Notes: a model not told the origin generated them from the sequence alone. Positions 7,740 through 16,381 are shown, numbered from the stretch's first letter. The stretch: DNA of 64,000 nucleotides from Asanoa hainanensis (GCF_900188485.1 NZ_FZPH01000006.1:278618-342617), one strand, 5' to 3'. A program made the numbers and translations.

Positions 7740-8369
7740 ATGACGTCAACTGCCGCCACCGGGGGCCGGGCCCGGCCCCTGCCGCCCGAGGAGCGCCGCG
7801 CCGCGCTCGTCGCGGCGACGCTGCCGCTCGTCGTCAAGCACGGCACCAAGGTCACGACCAAGCAGATCGCCGAGGCCGCCGGTGTCGCCGAGGGCACGAT
7901 CTTCCGCGTCTTCCCCGACAAGGAGTCGCTGGTCCGCGAAGCCATCGCGACCGTCCTCGACCCCTTGCCGACCGTCGCGGCGCTCAACGCCATCGACCTG
8001 GACCTGCCTGTCCGCGAGCGGCTCGGGCAGGCCGTCGACATCATCCGCAAGCGACTCGAGACCGCCTTCGCCGTGATGTCCGCGCTGCGGATGGACGGCC
8101 CCCAACACCACAAGCCCGAAGAGCGCCCGAGCCACCAGCCGATGCTGGACGCGATCGAGCGCGTCGTGGCGCCCGACGCACACCAGTTCCGGATGCCGGC
8201 CCCCGAGGTCGCCCGGATGCTGCGTCTGCTCACGTTCGCCGGCACCCACCGGATCATCACCGACAACAACCCAATGACCACCGAAGAGGTCGTCTCGGTC
8301 CTCCTCGACGGCGTGTTGCGCCGCCCGGACTCCGACAGCCACCAGAGCAACCCGGGGGAACGTTGCTGA
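7740..8369 (+). CDS. TetR family transcriptional regulator
   Basis: 209 residues. The N-terminal TetR helix-turn-helix spans about residues 18-65 (RRAALVAATLPLVVKHG, then TTKQIAEAAGVAEGTIFRVF and PDKESLVREA). The C-terminal ligand domain is helical. Start ATG 7740 (GTG 7737 is adjacent); the longer frame back to 7710 would begin inside the operator. The 3' end overlaps the TTG start of the first ABC gene by 7 bases, so regulator and exporter are one operon. By analogy with similar operons it likely represses itself and the exporter until it binds a transported compound. Confidence 0.9.
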   Translation: MTSTAATGGRARPLPPEERRAALVAATLPLVVKHGTKVTTKQIAEAAGVAEGTIFRVFPDKESLVREAIATVLDPLPTVAALNAIDLDLPVRERLGQAVDIIRKRLETAFAVMSALRMDGPQHHKPEERPSHQPMLDAIERVVAPDAHQFRMPAPEVARMLRLLTFAGTHRIITDNNPMTTEEVVSVLLDGVLRRPDSDSHQSNPGERC

Positions 8370-10096
8370 TCAAACTTTTGCGGCGCTACCTGCGCCCGTA
8401 CTCGAAACCGCTCCTGGCGGTCGTCGCCTTCCAGTTCGTCGGCACGATGGCCTCGCTCTACCTGCCGAGCCTCAACGCCGACATCATCGACAAGGGCATC
8501 GCGCTCGGCGACACCGGCTACATCCTGCGCACCGGCGGCTGGATGCTCGCGGTGACGGTCGTGCAGATGGCCTGTTCGATCTGGGCCGTCTACTTCGGCG
8601 CGCGCACGGCGATGAGCTTCGGCCGCGACGTACGCGGGGCGATCTTCCATCGGGTCGGCACGTTCTCGGCCCGCGAGGTCAACCAGTTCGGCGCGCCGTC
8701 GCTGATCACCCGCACCACCAACGACACCCAACAAGTGCAGATGCTCGTGGTGATGAGCTGCACCCTGCTGGTCACCGCCCCGATCACCGCGGTCGGCGGC
8801 GTGATCCTCGCGCTGCGCGAAGACGTCGGCCTGTCCTGGCTGATGCTGGTCTGCGTGCCGGTGCTGGCCATCGCGATCGGCCTGATCATCCGCCGGATGG
8901 TGCCGACCTTCCGCAAGATGCAGACCCGCATCGACGGCGTCAACCGGGTGCTTCGCGAGCAGATCACCGGCGTACGCGTGGTCCGCGCGTTCGTCCGAGA
9001 GCCTTTCGAGACCGACCGGTTCGGCGTGGCCAACCACGAGCTCACCGCCACCGCGCTGCGCGCCGGCCGGCTGATGGCGCTGATCTTCCCCACCGTCATG
9101 CTGGTGCTCAACGTGTCTAGCGTCGGCGTGCTCTGGTTCGGTGCCAGCCGGGTCGACTCGGGCCAGATCGAGATCGGCGCGCTGACCGCGTTCCTCAACT
9201 ACCTGGTCCTGATCCTGATGTCGGTCATGATGGCGACCTTCATGCTGATCATGGTGCCCCGGGCCGCGGTCGCCGCCGAGCGGATCACCGAGGTGCTCGA
9301 CACCGACAGCACGGTGGTCCCTGCGGCCAACCCGGTCACCACCGTTAGTGCCCGGGCCAGCCTGGAGTTCCGTGGGGTCACGTTCCAGTACCCAGGTGCC
9401 GCCTCGCCGGTGCTGCGCGACATCGACCTAACCGCGTCGGCGGGCAAGACCACGGCGATCATCGGGAGTACGGGCGCCGGCAAGACCACCCTGATCTCGA
9501 TGGCGCCGCGACTGTTCGACGCGACCGCCGGCACCGTGCTCGTCGACGGCGTCGACGTCCGTGATCTGGACGCCGACCTGCTGTGGAGCAAGATCGGGCT
9601 GGTGCCGCAACGGCCTTATCTGTTCACCGGCACGATCGCTTCCAACCTGCGTTATGGGAACCCGGACGCTTCTGACGAGGAGCTGTGGTCAGCGTTGGAG
9701 ATCGCGCAGGCCAAGGACTTCGTCACCGAGATGCCCGAAGGCCTGGACGCGCCGATCGCCCAGGGCGGCACCAACGTCTCCGGCGGTCAGCGGCAACGGC
9801 TGGCTATCGCGCGGGCGTTGGTCCGCAAGCCGGAGATCTACCTGTTCGACGACTCGTTCTCCGCGCTCGACCTGGGCACGGACGCCCGACTGCGGGCGGC
9901 ACTGCGTCCGGTGACAGCTGATGCGGCCGTCGTCGTGGTCGCGCAGCGCGTGTCAACGATCATCGACGCCGACGAGATCATCGTGCTCGAGGACGGCGTC
10001 GTCGTCGGCCGAGGCCGACATGCCGAACTGTTGGAAAGCAGCCCGACGTACGCGGAGATCGTCGAGTCGCAGCTCACGGTGGGAGCCACCGCATGA
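8363..10096 (+). CDS. ABC exporter half-transporter (degenerate-site subunit)
   Basis: 577 residues: six transmembrane helices in about 1-320, then an ATPase domain. Walker A is GSTGAGKTT (about 368), the Q-loop lies in KIGLVPQRPYLF, the signature is NVSGGQRQRLAIARAL (about 472), and Walker B is YLFDDSFSALD (about 492). The residue after Walker B is Asp instead of the catalytic Glu, which marks the non-catalytic site of heterodimeric exporters such as TM287/288 or BmrCD. Start TTG 8363 with GGGGGAA just upstream. Its stop overlaps the start of the partner gene as ATGA. It probably exports a drug or lipid-like compound. Confidence 0.92.
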   Translation: MLIKLLRRYLRPYSKPLLAVVAFQFVGTMASLYLPSLNADIIDKGIALGDTGYILRTGGWMLAVTVVQMACSIWAVYFGARTAMSFGRDVRGAIFHRVGTFSAREVNQFGAPSLITRTTNDTQQVQMLVVMSCTLLVTAPITAVGGVILALREDVGLSWLMLVCVPVLAIAIGLIIRRMVPTFRKMQTRIDGVNRVLREQITGVRVVRAFVREPFETDRFGVANHELTATALRAGRLMALIFPTVMLVLNVSSVGVLWFGASRVDSGQIEIGALTAFLNYLVLILMSVMMATFMLIMVPRAAVAAERITEVLDTDSTVVPAANPVTTVSARASLEFRGVTFQYPGAASPVLRDIDLTASAGKTTAIIGSTGAGKTTLISMAPRLFDATAGTVLVDGVDVRDLDADLLWSKIGLVPQRPYLFTGTIASNLRYGNPDASDEELWSALEIAQAKDFVTEMPEGLDAPIAQGGTNVSGGQRQRLAIARALVRKPEIYLFDDSFSALDLGTDARLRAALRPVTADAAVVVVAQRVSTIIDADEIIVLEDGVVVGRGRHAELLESSPTYAEIVESQLTVGATA

Positions 10097-12213
10097 CCGC
10101 GCCCCAGAACCCCCCAACGCCACGAAACGACCCCGCGCCCGAGAACGGCTCCACGCCGCAAGCCGGCTCCGCACCGCAAAGTGCCGTTGGAGCGGGCGCC
10201 GGTGCGCGCGTTGTGCCGAGTCGGTTGCCTGCTGCTGGGCGGCGGGCCGGTGGTGGGCCGCCGTGGATGAGTGCTGGTATGCCGGCCGAGAAGTCCATGA
10301 CGTTCGTACCCTCGGCCAAGCGCCTGTTGCGCCGCCTCAGTCCGTACCGCGGCAAGCTGGTTTTGATCATCCTGTTGGCGTTGGCCAGCGTTGCCTTGTC
10401 GGTGATCGGGCCGAAGATCCTCGGCCACGCGACCGACGTCATCTTCCGCGGCGTGCTCGGTCGCCGCCTGCCCGAGGGCGTCAGCCTCGACCAGGCAGCC
10501 GACGCCGCCCGGGCCAGCGGCCAGAACAACTTCGCCGATCTGCTGCTCAAGTCCAAGCCGATCCCCGGCGTCGGCATCGACTTCCACCAGCTCGCGCGGA
10601 TCCTGCTCATCGTGCTCGGCATCTACGTCGTGGCCAGCGTGCTGTCGTGGCTGCAGGGCTGGGTGCTCAACGGCGTGGTGCAGAGTGCGATCCGCAAGCT
10701 GCGCGCCGACGTCGAGGACAAGCTCAACCGGCTGCCGTTGCCCTACTTCGACCAGCAGCCGCGCGGTGAGCTGCTCAGCCGGGTCACCAACGACATCGAC
10801 AACATCTCGCAGAGCCTGTCGCAGACCCTGAGCCAGGTGCTGACCTCGCTGCTCACGGTGATCGGTGTGGTCACGTTGATGTTCGTGATCTCGCCGCTGC
10901 TGGCCGTGGTCGCGCTCGTCGCCGTGCCGCTCTCGTTCCTGATCACGGCGCAGATCGGCAAGCGGTCGCAGAAGAAGTTCATCGCGCAGTGGCAGCACAC
11001 CGGCCGGCTGAACGCACACATCGAGGAAGCCTTCACCGGCCACGAGCTGGTCAAGGTGTTCGGTCGCCAGCGCGAGGTCGAGGCCGAGTTCGAGGCCCGT
11101 AACGACCAGCTGTTCAAGGCCGCCTTCGGGGCGCAGTTCATCTCCGGGATCATCATGCCGGCGATGTTCTTCGTCGGGAACCTGAGCTACGCCGTGATCG
11201 CCGTCCTCGGTGGGCTCCGGGTCGCCTCGGGCACGATGACGCTGGGCGACGTGCAGGCGTTCATCCAGTACTCGCGCCAGTTCACCCAGCCCCTGACCCA
11301 GCTCGCGTCGATGGCCAACCTGCTGCAGTCCGGTGTCGCGTCGGCCGAGCGGGTGTTCGACCTGCTGGACGCCGACGAGCAGGTGCCGGACCCGTCGCCC
11401 GCGGTCGAGGTGCGCCAGCCGCACGGGCGGGTCGAGTTCGAGCACGTCTCGTTCCGCTACCACCCGGACACCCCGCTGATCGACGACCTGTCGCTGGTCG
11501 CCGAGCCCGGGCACACGGTGGCGATTGTCGGGCCGACGGGGGCCGGCAAGACCACGCTGGTCAACCTGGTCATGCGGTTCTACGAGCTCGACGGCGGCCG
11601 GATCACGCTCGACGGCGTCGACATCACCACGATGAAGCGCGAGACGTTGCGCGGCGAGATCGGCATGGTCCTGCAGGACACCTGGCTGTTCGGGGGCACG
11701 ATCCGGGACAACATCGCGTACGGGAACCCGTCCGCATCCGAGGCCGAGATCCACGCGGCGGCCGAGGCGACGTTCGTGGACCGGTTCGTGCGCAGCCTGC
11801 CGGACGGCTACGACACGGTGATCGACGAGGAGGGCAGCAACGTCAGCGCGGGCGAGCGGCAGCTCATCACGATCGCGCGGGCGTTCCTGGCCGACCCGTC
11901 GCTGCTGATCCTGGACGAGGCCACGAGCTCGGTCGACACGCGTACGGAGGCGTTGCTCCAACGGGCGATGGCCGCGCTGCGCTCCGACCGGACGAGCTTC
12001 GTGATCGCGCACCGCCTCTCCACGATCCGCGACGCCCACCTGATCCTGGTGATGGAACGGGGTCGCATCGTGGAGCAGGGCACCCATTCCGAGCTGCTCG
12101 AGGCCGGCGGGGCTTATCGGCGGCTGCACGACGCGCAGTTCACCCAGGCGGCGGTCGACCTCGACTCCTCGGATGGGGGAATCGCGCTCGCGGGGGCTCC
12201 GGCGCAACGTTAG
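10093..12213 (+). CDS. ABC exporter half-transporter (catalytic-site subunit)
   Basis: 706 residues, the partner of the preceding gene (ATGA overlap). An N-terminal Pro/Ala-rich extension of about 70 residues precedes six transmembrane helices (about 75-400) that are split by a long soluble insert (LGRRLPEGVSLDQAADAARA). The ATPase domain has Walker A GPTGAGKTT (about 478), LQDTWLFGGT, and Walker B LLILDEATSSVD (about 603) with the catalytic Glu. The signature is NVSAGERQLITIARA rather than LSGGQ, so this subunit carries the Glu and its partner the canonical signature. That is the split expected of one consensus composite site in a heterodimer. Confidence 0.92.
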   Translation: MTAPQNPPTPRNDPAPENGSTPQAGSAPQSAVGAGAGARVVPSRLPAAGRRAGGGPPWMSAGMPAEKSMTFVPSAKRLLRRLSPYRGKLVLIILLALASVALSVIGPKILGHATDVIFRGVLGRRLPEGVSLDQAADAARASGQNNFADLLLKSKPIPGVGIDFHQLARILLIVLGIYVVASVLSWLQGWVLNGVVQSAIRKLRADVEDKLNRLPLPYFDQQPRGELLSRVTNDIDNISQSLSQTLSQVLTSLLTVIGVVTLMFVISPLLAVVALVAVPLSFLITAQIGKRSQKKFIAQWQHTGRLNAHIEEAFTGHELVKVFGRQREVEAEFEARNDQLFKAAFGAQFISGIIMPAMFFVGNLSYAVIAVLGGLRVASGTMTLGDVQAFIQYSRQFTQPLTQLASMANLLQSGVASAERVFDLLDADEQVPDPSPAVEVRQPHGRVEFEHVSFRYHPDTPLIDDLSLVAEPGHTVAIVGPTGAGKTTLVNLVMRFYELDGGRITLDGVDITTMKRETLRGEIGMVLQDTWLFGGTIRDNIAYGNPSASEAEIHAAAEATFVDRFVRSLPDGYDTVIDEEGSNVSAGERQLITIARAFLADPSLLILDEATSSVDTRTEALLQRAMAALRSDRTSFVIAHRLSTIRDAHLILVMERGRIVEQGTHSELLEAGGAYRRLHDAQFTQAAVDLDSSDGGIALAGAPAQR

Positions 12214-12223
12214 TGTCCTTCGC

Positions 12224-12778
12224 ATGATTCACGTGGAACGGGCGACGGCGGCTCACCGCCAGCAAGTGGTCGAGACCGTCGTCGCCGCGTTCGACCAGGA
12301 TCCGGCGTTTCGGTATTTCTTCCGGGACCCATTGACCCGCGACGCCGAGGCCGCCGAGTTCGCCGGCCACCTGTTCGACCTGCGGGTCGCGCCCGGCACC
12401 ACCTGGGTGATCGACGGCGGCCTGTCGCTGGCAATGTGGGACGCGCCGGCTTCCTGGTCCGCCGACGAGCCCAAGCTGGCCGTCTCCGATGAGGCGCTGG
12501 CCCGGCTCGACGACTATCACCGCGCGGTACAGGGGTTCTTTCCGCGCGGCGAGCCGTTCTGGTACCTCGGGGTCCTCGCCACCCACCCTTCGGCTGCCGG
12601 CCGCCGGCTCGGTCGTGCGGTGATGCGGCCGGGGCTGGAGGCGGCTGCTGAGGCTGGGCTGCCGGCCTACCTGGAGACGACGAACAAGGGCAACGTCGCC
12701 TTGTACGAGCGTGCCGGCTGGCGAGTGAGCGGCAGCACACACCTTGATGATCTTCCGATCTGGGTGCTGACCCAGTAG
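12224..12778 (+). CDS. GNAT family N-acetyltransferase
   Basis: A 184-residue acetyl-CoA-dependent acyltransferase fold. The core has FWYLGVLATHPSAAGRRLG, the beta4 strand plus acetyl-CoA pyrophosphate loop (Q/R-x-x-G-x-G/A-like), near residues 110-130, and the C-terminal PAYLETTNKGNVALYERAGW typical of GNAT motif B. Start ATG 12224, 10 bases after the ABC gene, so it probably belongs to the same transcript. The substrate is unknown; a role in modifying the exported compound is only a guess from position. Confidence 0.85.
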   Translation: MIHVERATAAHRQQVVETVVAAFDQDPAFRYFFRDPLTRDAEAAEFAGHLFDLRVAPGTTWVIDGGLSLAMWDAPASWSADEPKLAVSDEALARLDDYHRAVQGFFPRGEPFWYLGVLATHPSAAGRRLGRAVMRPGLEAAAEAGLPAYLETTNKGNVALYERAGWRVSGSTHLDDLPIWVLTQ

Positions 12779-12789
12779 CGTGGGTGTCT

Positions 12790-12900
12790 GCGAAGGGGAG
12801 TAGCTCCCAACGTGGTGGTCGACACACTGGCGTTCGCGCCCGGCCACCCGACCTGACGGTCTAGGCCATCAGGTGAGCGAGACCTTCGACTACGGCAATG
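12790..12900 (+). promoter_or_regulatory. Mn2+-sensing yybP-ykoY riboswitch
   Basis: The leader of the exporter gene has the hallmark 5' consensus GGGGAGTAGC at 12795-12804, a GTCGACA box at 12819-12825, and the 3' consensus GCGAGACCTT at 12877-12886. These are the conserved L1/L3 docking segments of the manganese riboswitch. The family regularly sits ahead of TMEM165/GDT1-type exporters, as here. Recognised by eye; exact stems were not folded. Confidence 0.8.
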
Positions 12901-12909
12901 CTCAACTTG

Positions 12910-12944
12910 CCGGGTCGAAGTCTCGCGCGCGAGTCCAGACCCGG
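12910..12944 (+). promoter_or_regulatory. Expression-platform hairpin of the Mn2+ riboswitch
   Basis: CCGGGTC (12910-12916) pairs with GACCCGG (12938-12944), with an inner CTCGCGCGCGAG stem. The same left arm can instead pair upstream: GTCGAAGTCTCGC (12914-12926) is complementary, with one bulge, to GCGAGACCTTCGAC (12877-12890), which contains the conserved aptamer box. The two hairpins exclude each other, as expected for a switch, and the downstream one ends 12 bases before the ribosome-binding site. Confidence 0.55.
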
Positions 12945-12968
12945 TGACCACACCCGGGAGGGACATTC

Positions 12969-13556
12969 GTGGGAGGCTTTCTCGCCGCGCTCGCGATCAG
13001 CTTCGGCGTCATCTTCGTAGCCGAGCTCGGCGACAAGTCCCAGTTGATGGCGATGACCTTCGCGACGCGCTATCGCGCGCTGACGGTGCTGATCGGCATC
13101 ACGGTCGCGACGGCCGTCGTACACCTGATCTCGGTGGCGGTCGGTTATGGCCTGGGTGCGGCGCTGCCCACCAAGTGGATCAGCCTCGCGGCCGGCGTCG
13201 CGTTCCTGGCGTTCGCGGCCTGGACCCTGCGTGGAGACTCCCTGACCGAAGAGGAGCAGTCGAAGGCGCAGCGGTCCCAGCGCTCGGCGGTACTGGCGGT
13301 CGGTGGCGCGTTCTTCCTCGCGGAGCTCGGCGACAAGACGATGCTGGCCACGATCACGCTGGCCACGCAGCACGGCTGGTTCGGTGTGTGGGTGGGTTCG
13401 ACGGTCGGCATGGTGGTGGCGGACGCCCTGGCCATCGTGGTCGGCCGGATGCTCGGCAAGCGCCTACCGGAGAAGACGATCAAGTGGGGAGCCGCGGCGC
13501 TGTTCGTCATCTTCGGCATCTGGCTCATCGCGGAGGCGCTCGTGGAGATCGCCTGA
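12969..13556 (+). CDS. TMEM165/GDT1 (UPF0016) family Mn2+/Ca2+ exporter
   Basis: A 195-residue polytopic membrane protein of the cation/proton exchanger family. The two family signatures are present, FVAELGDKSQLMAM (about residue 17) and FLAELGDKTMLATI (about 117), in two inverted repeats of three transmembrane helices each. The acidic residues of ELGDK bind the cation. Start GTG 12969 with GGGAGGG about 8 bases upstream. The Mn2+ riboswitch in its leader indicates manganese detoxification as its role. Confidence 0.92.
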   Translation: MGGFLAALAISFGVIFVAELGDKSQLMAMTFATRYRALTVLIGITVATAVVHLISVAVGYGLGAALPTKWISLAAGVAFLAFAAWTLRGDSLTEEEQSKAQRSQRSAVLAVGGAFFLAELGDKTMLATITLATQHGWFGVWVGSTVGMVVADALAIVVGRMLGKRLPEKTIKWGAAALFVIFGIWLIAEALVEIA

Positions 13557-13570
13557 CACCATCCCCGGCT

Positions 13571-13935
13571 ATGAGCTCGATCATCACGTTCTTCGTGGCG
13601 CCGGACGCGGTCGTGGCCGCCGGGGTCGTGTCGGGCGGCCCTGGACCGGAGTTCCAGGCCGCGGAGTACGGCAACTTCGCGGTGTGGGAGGCGATCGAGG
13701 AGTGGGAGAGCATCCTGCTGGACCGCGACCTCGCCGCCGTCGAAGGTGCGGACGCTGTGAGCGGCGACGACTCGCCGTTGGTGCTTGCCATTCCGCCGGC
13801 ACTCACCGCGGCCCTGGCGGGCGCGGATGATGCCGTGCTGGGCAGCGCGGCGACGCGCTGGGTGCGGCAGCCGCCGGCGCGCTGGCGGCGTCGACCGCCG
13901 CGAAGACCAAAGGCGGGCTCTACTGCTGGGTCTAG
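13571..13935 (+). pseudogene. Frameshifted small hypothetical gene
   Basis: ATG 13571 opens MSSIITFFVAPDAVVAAGV, then EYGNFAVWEAIEEWESILL and LTAALAGADDAVLGSAATRWV, a soluble small-protein family seen in actinomycetes. After TRWV (about 13866) the frame turns into Arg/Pro-rich sequence and runs to 13975. A neighbouring frame instead reads AAAAGALAASTAAKTKGGLY followed by CWV and a stop at 13933-13935. From memory, that is the usual family ending. A single indel, perhaps with loss of some codons, explains this. It is either a decayed gene or a sequencing error. Confidence 0.6.
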
Positions 13936-14216
13936 GCGCGCTGCGGCTCTACCGGGGACTGCTGGGCCTCGGTGAGGACGACCTGAGCCGGCTGCGCCCG
14001 GCCGGCAGCATCTTGCGCGCCGCTGTTCGCTCCGGCAGCACCGTGCGACAGGGTCCCGGCGACGTCCCACGACCAGCGCTGCGTGGCCTGCTTCGGCTTG
14101 CCGGTCGGTGCCACCGACCAGCAGCACCACCGTCCGGCCGGGACACCCGCAGGTCGGCCAAAGCATCCACGGGGCAGCCGCCGCTTTCCCCTGGCGGCGT
14201 CGAAGCCCGAGTCGGT
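13936..14216. other. No confident gene
   Basis: About 280 bases between the frameshifted gene and the terminator. The minus strand has a 60-codon frame (13932-14114) with GC-rich third positions and a segment QRWSWDVAGTLSH that faintly recalls DUF2752 membrane proteins. It has no ribosome-binding site and no continuous domain, so I leave it unassigned. Confidence 0.4.
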
Positions 14217-14240
14217 GCCCCCGACCTGCCGGTCGGGGGC
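14217..14240. terminator. Strong hairpin terminator
   Basis: Perfect 10-bp stem GCCCCCGACC / GGTCGGGGGC with TGCC loop. CCTTCTTT follows on the plus strand. It lies 12 bases past the stop of the minus-strand TM2 gene and can serve both strands. Confidence 0.8.
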
Positions 14241-14252
14241 CCTTCTTTCGGG

Positions 14253-14492
14253 TCAGCCGATCCCGACAGCGAGCTGGGTGTTGCGCTGACGCACCTGGCT
14301 GGGCAGCGTGAACAGGTCGATCACGAGACCGATCCCAAAGATGCCGAGGGTGAACAGGTAGAGCAGACCGCGGCCGGTCTTGCCGAGGTAGAACTGGTGG
14401 ATACCGAGCCCGCCAAGGAAGAACCAAAGCAGGTAGGCGATGCCCACCTCCTTCTGACGAACCTGCACAAGCACCGGCGTAGGCGTAGACAT
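14253..14492 (-). CDS. TM2 domain protein
   Basis: A 79-residue membrane protein made of one TM2 domain. A short N-terminal tail (PTPVLVQVRQKEV) is followed by helix AYLLWFFLGGLGIHQFYLGK, a turn with the family's conserved G-x-x-x-F-Y pattern, then helix GLLYLFTLGIFGIGLVIDLF. The function of bacterial TM2 proteins is not settled; they are often single-gene transcripts, as here. Start ATG 14492 in an otherwise gene-free stretch (14493-14714). Confidence 0.85.
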   Translation of the reverse strand: MSTPTPVLVQVRQKEVGIAYLLWFFLGGLGIHQFYLGKTGRGLLYLFTLGIFGIGLVIDLFTLPSQVRQRNTQLAVGIG

Positions 14493-14714
14493 CTATGTGC
14501 TCCTGAGCGTTTTACGTGATGTGCATTGGGCCGAACGCCCCAAACGCGGGAGAGCCTAAGGTCCAAGATCATCACCGCGACATCGGCTGCACGGCCTAGT
14601 TGATCTCCATCCACCGATGGAACTTTCTGACCGGCCGGACGGCGCAGAACGGCCCTCCACGGGCGGCGGACCGCCGTAAACATGACCTTCGAACCCGCTG
14701 CCGGAGGGCGCCCG

Positions 14715-15326
14715 TCACCAGCTGCGGAGGCGCTCGTCGGTCCGCAGAAGGAACGCGAATCGCCTCGCACCCGCCTTGTCGAGGCTGTCGATGCAAGAGT
14801 CCGCCGCCGCGTCGTCACTCAGCTCGCCACGCCGCTTCCAGTAAGCGATCTGCGACAGGTATTGCCGCCGAACGAGCGCCGAATGACGCTCGGCGATCAT
14901 GCACAGGAAGTCATCGACGTGGGCTACCTCGATGCCGGCACCCACTTGGTCCAGACACTGCTGAAAATTCTCGACGTCGCCGTCACACGTGACGAGGATG
15001 TCGACGTGCCCGGCGTACGCGGCGGCCAAGACATGGTGGTCATTGGGGTCCTTGGGTTCTGGTACCGCCTGGGGATCCCAACGGACGACCTTCGCCTCTG
15101 GGAAATTCCTGTCGAGCAGGTCCCGCCAACGCTCGATCCGCTGCTCCGGCGCCGCCGGGTGACTTCGCCGCAGGTGATAGAACGCTTCGGCCAGAACGGC
15201 TTCGCTCCAGCGCAGCTCGTACGCGGTGTATTGGCTGTCGAGCGCCATCAGCACCAACCAGTCCCGCAGGCACCGCGAATAAACGACGTTCGCATCGAGG
15301 AAGACTATGAGCGGCACCGGCAGCAC
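14715..15326 (-). CDS. PIN domain ribonuclease toxin (VapC-like)
   Basis: A 203-residue PIN-fold endoribonuclease. The first acidic residue is in VFLDANVVYSR (about residue 11). The second cluster, EAVLAEAFYHL, is near 43, and the third, DPNDHHVLAAAYAGHVDILVTCDGD, lies near 93-117. All acidic metal ligands of the PIN site are present. At 203 residues it is longer than typical VapC (about 130), with a helical C-terminal extension. It lies 43 bases downstream of an HTH gene on the same strand, the order antitoxin then toxin. It likely cleaves RNA when released from its partner. Confidence 0.8.
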   Translation of the reverse strand: MLPVPLIVFLDANVVYSRCLRDWLVLMALDSQYTAYELRWSEAVLAEAFYHLRRSHPAAPEQRIERWRDLLDRNFPEAKVVRWDPQAVPEPKDPNDHHVLAAAYAGHVDILVTCDGDVENFQQCLDQVGAGIEVAHVDDFLCMIAERHSALVRRQYLSQIAYWKRRGELSDDAAADSCIDSLDKAGARRFAFLLRTDERLRSW

Positions 15327-15369
15327 GAAGTCAGGCTACCGATGCCGGCACCCGGACCATAGTGGCCAG

Positions 15370-15840
15370 TTACTCGTAGATGCCCAGCTCGTCCTGTTCG
15401 GACATCAGGGCTTCGTAAGCATCGCGCTGCTGCGAGATGCGTTGCCGGCGATAGGCGAGCAGATCGGCCAACGCCACTCGTCGATGAGTGCCGACTCGGT
15501 GCGATGGGATCTCGCCCTTGTCGAGCAGGCTGATGAGCGTCGGCCTCGACACGCCCAGCAGGCGCGCGGACTCGCTGGTGGTGAGCTCTCGTGCGATCTC
15601 GCTGACCACGACACCGTCGCCGCGGTCGAGCACGGCGCCTACCTGCCGCAGTAGGTCAACCAGAAGACCAGGCACGGCAACGGATCCCGCGTCGCCCGCG
15701 ACCAGCCGGACCTCGTCGCCTTCGACCTGCGTTAGAAGGGCGAGGAACGACTTCAGCGAGGCGTGCTCCGGGCTGCCCTTGCGGCTCGCCGCCTCGGACA
15801 ACTGCAGCGCTGTTGCCGCGATTGTCGTGGCCCTGCTCAT
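15370..15840 (-). CDS. Excisionase-type HTH protein, probable antitoxin
   Basis: 156 residues. A MerR/excisionase-like helix-turn-helix (HTH_17) lies at about 88-135: ELTTSESARLLGVSRPTLIS then LLDKGEIPSHRVGTHRRVAL. The N-terminal 80 residues are helical and may form the dimer or toxin-binding part. I chose ATG 15840, which has an AGGGGGG ribosome-binding site 7 bases upstream, over a longer frame to 15888. Together with the PIN protein it forms a two-gene toxin-antitoxin-like unit, and it probably represses its own promoter. Confidence 0.8.
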   Translation of the reverse strand: MSRATTIAATALQLSEAASRKGSPEHASLKSFLALLTQVEGDEVRLVAGDAGSVAVPGLLVDLLRQVGAVLDRGDGVVVSEIARELTTSESARLLGVSRPTLISLLDKGEIPSHRVGTHRRVALADLLAYRRQRISQQRDAYEALMSEQDELGIYE

Positions 15841-15925
15841 GACCCACCCCCCTTTGCACAAAGGCCTGCTGTGCGCGGACCCCGACATGTAGCCTTGGTC
15901 ACATCAGCAGCAAGTGCAACCGGCT

Positions 15926-15943
15926 TTAAGTTATTTCACTTAA
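15926..15943. promoter_or_regulatory. AT-rich palindrome upstream of the HTH/PIN operon
   Basis: TTAAGT-TATTTC-ACTTAA, about 85 bases before the HTH gene, stands out in GC-rich DNA. It is a candidate operator or promoter element for the toxin-antitoxin unit. Confidence 0.4.
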
Positions 15944-16381
15944 TCCCGAGTCTAGCTGACGTGGGCTGTCCGTGCCGGTTAGATTCCTGATGTGGTTGGT
16001 AGGCGTAGTGGCCAGCGGGTGGTCAAGTGCGCTTGGCCCTGGCCTCCCATCGGGTGGTCCTCTCCAGCCGTCGCGGCCCAGCGGCCACCGGATAGCCGCG
16101 GTCGCGTTCAACCAAGCGGCGGGGCGTCAGGAGGCACGTTCGAGAGTGCGGCAGCCGATGCCGTGCGAGTCGAGCCGCTCCGCCCACGGGCCGGCCGCGC
16201 ACGACGCGCGGGCCAGCGCGGCGGCTGACGGCCCGGTCTCAGTCACCGAACGGTCGCGGGCGCCGTAGACAGTGCGCACCGACGCGATGGGAAATTCGGC
16301 CGCAGCCTAGTCCATCAGCGGGCCAGAACGGAGCGACGGTCGCCCATCGATTGGCCAGCCGAATCCTCGCGCAACCGATGA
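15944..16381. other. Long intergenic stretch, nothing recognised
   Basis: About 440 bases between the promoter side of the HTH/PIN operon and the 3' end of the aquaporin gene. I see no convincing reading frame, repeat or RNA in it. Confidence 0.5.

Noticed and set aside
9838-12225. 795-codon open frame opposite the ABC exporter gene
   Set aside because: Antisense frame created by GC-rich third positions; composition lacks any protein-like pattern.
13949-14170. Possible DUF2752-like fragment (QRWSWDVAGTLSH, PTCGCPGRT in different frames)
   Set aside because: Pieces lie in different frames, have no start signal, and the match rests on a few residues.
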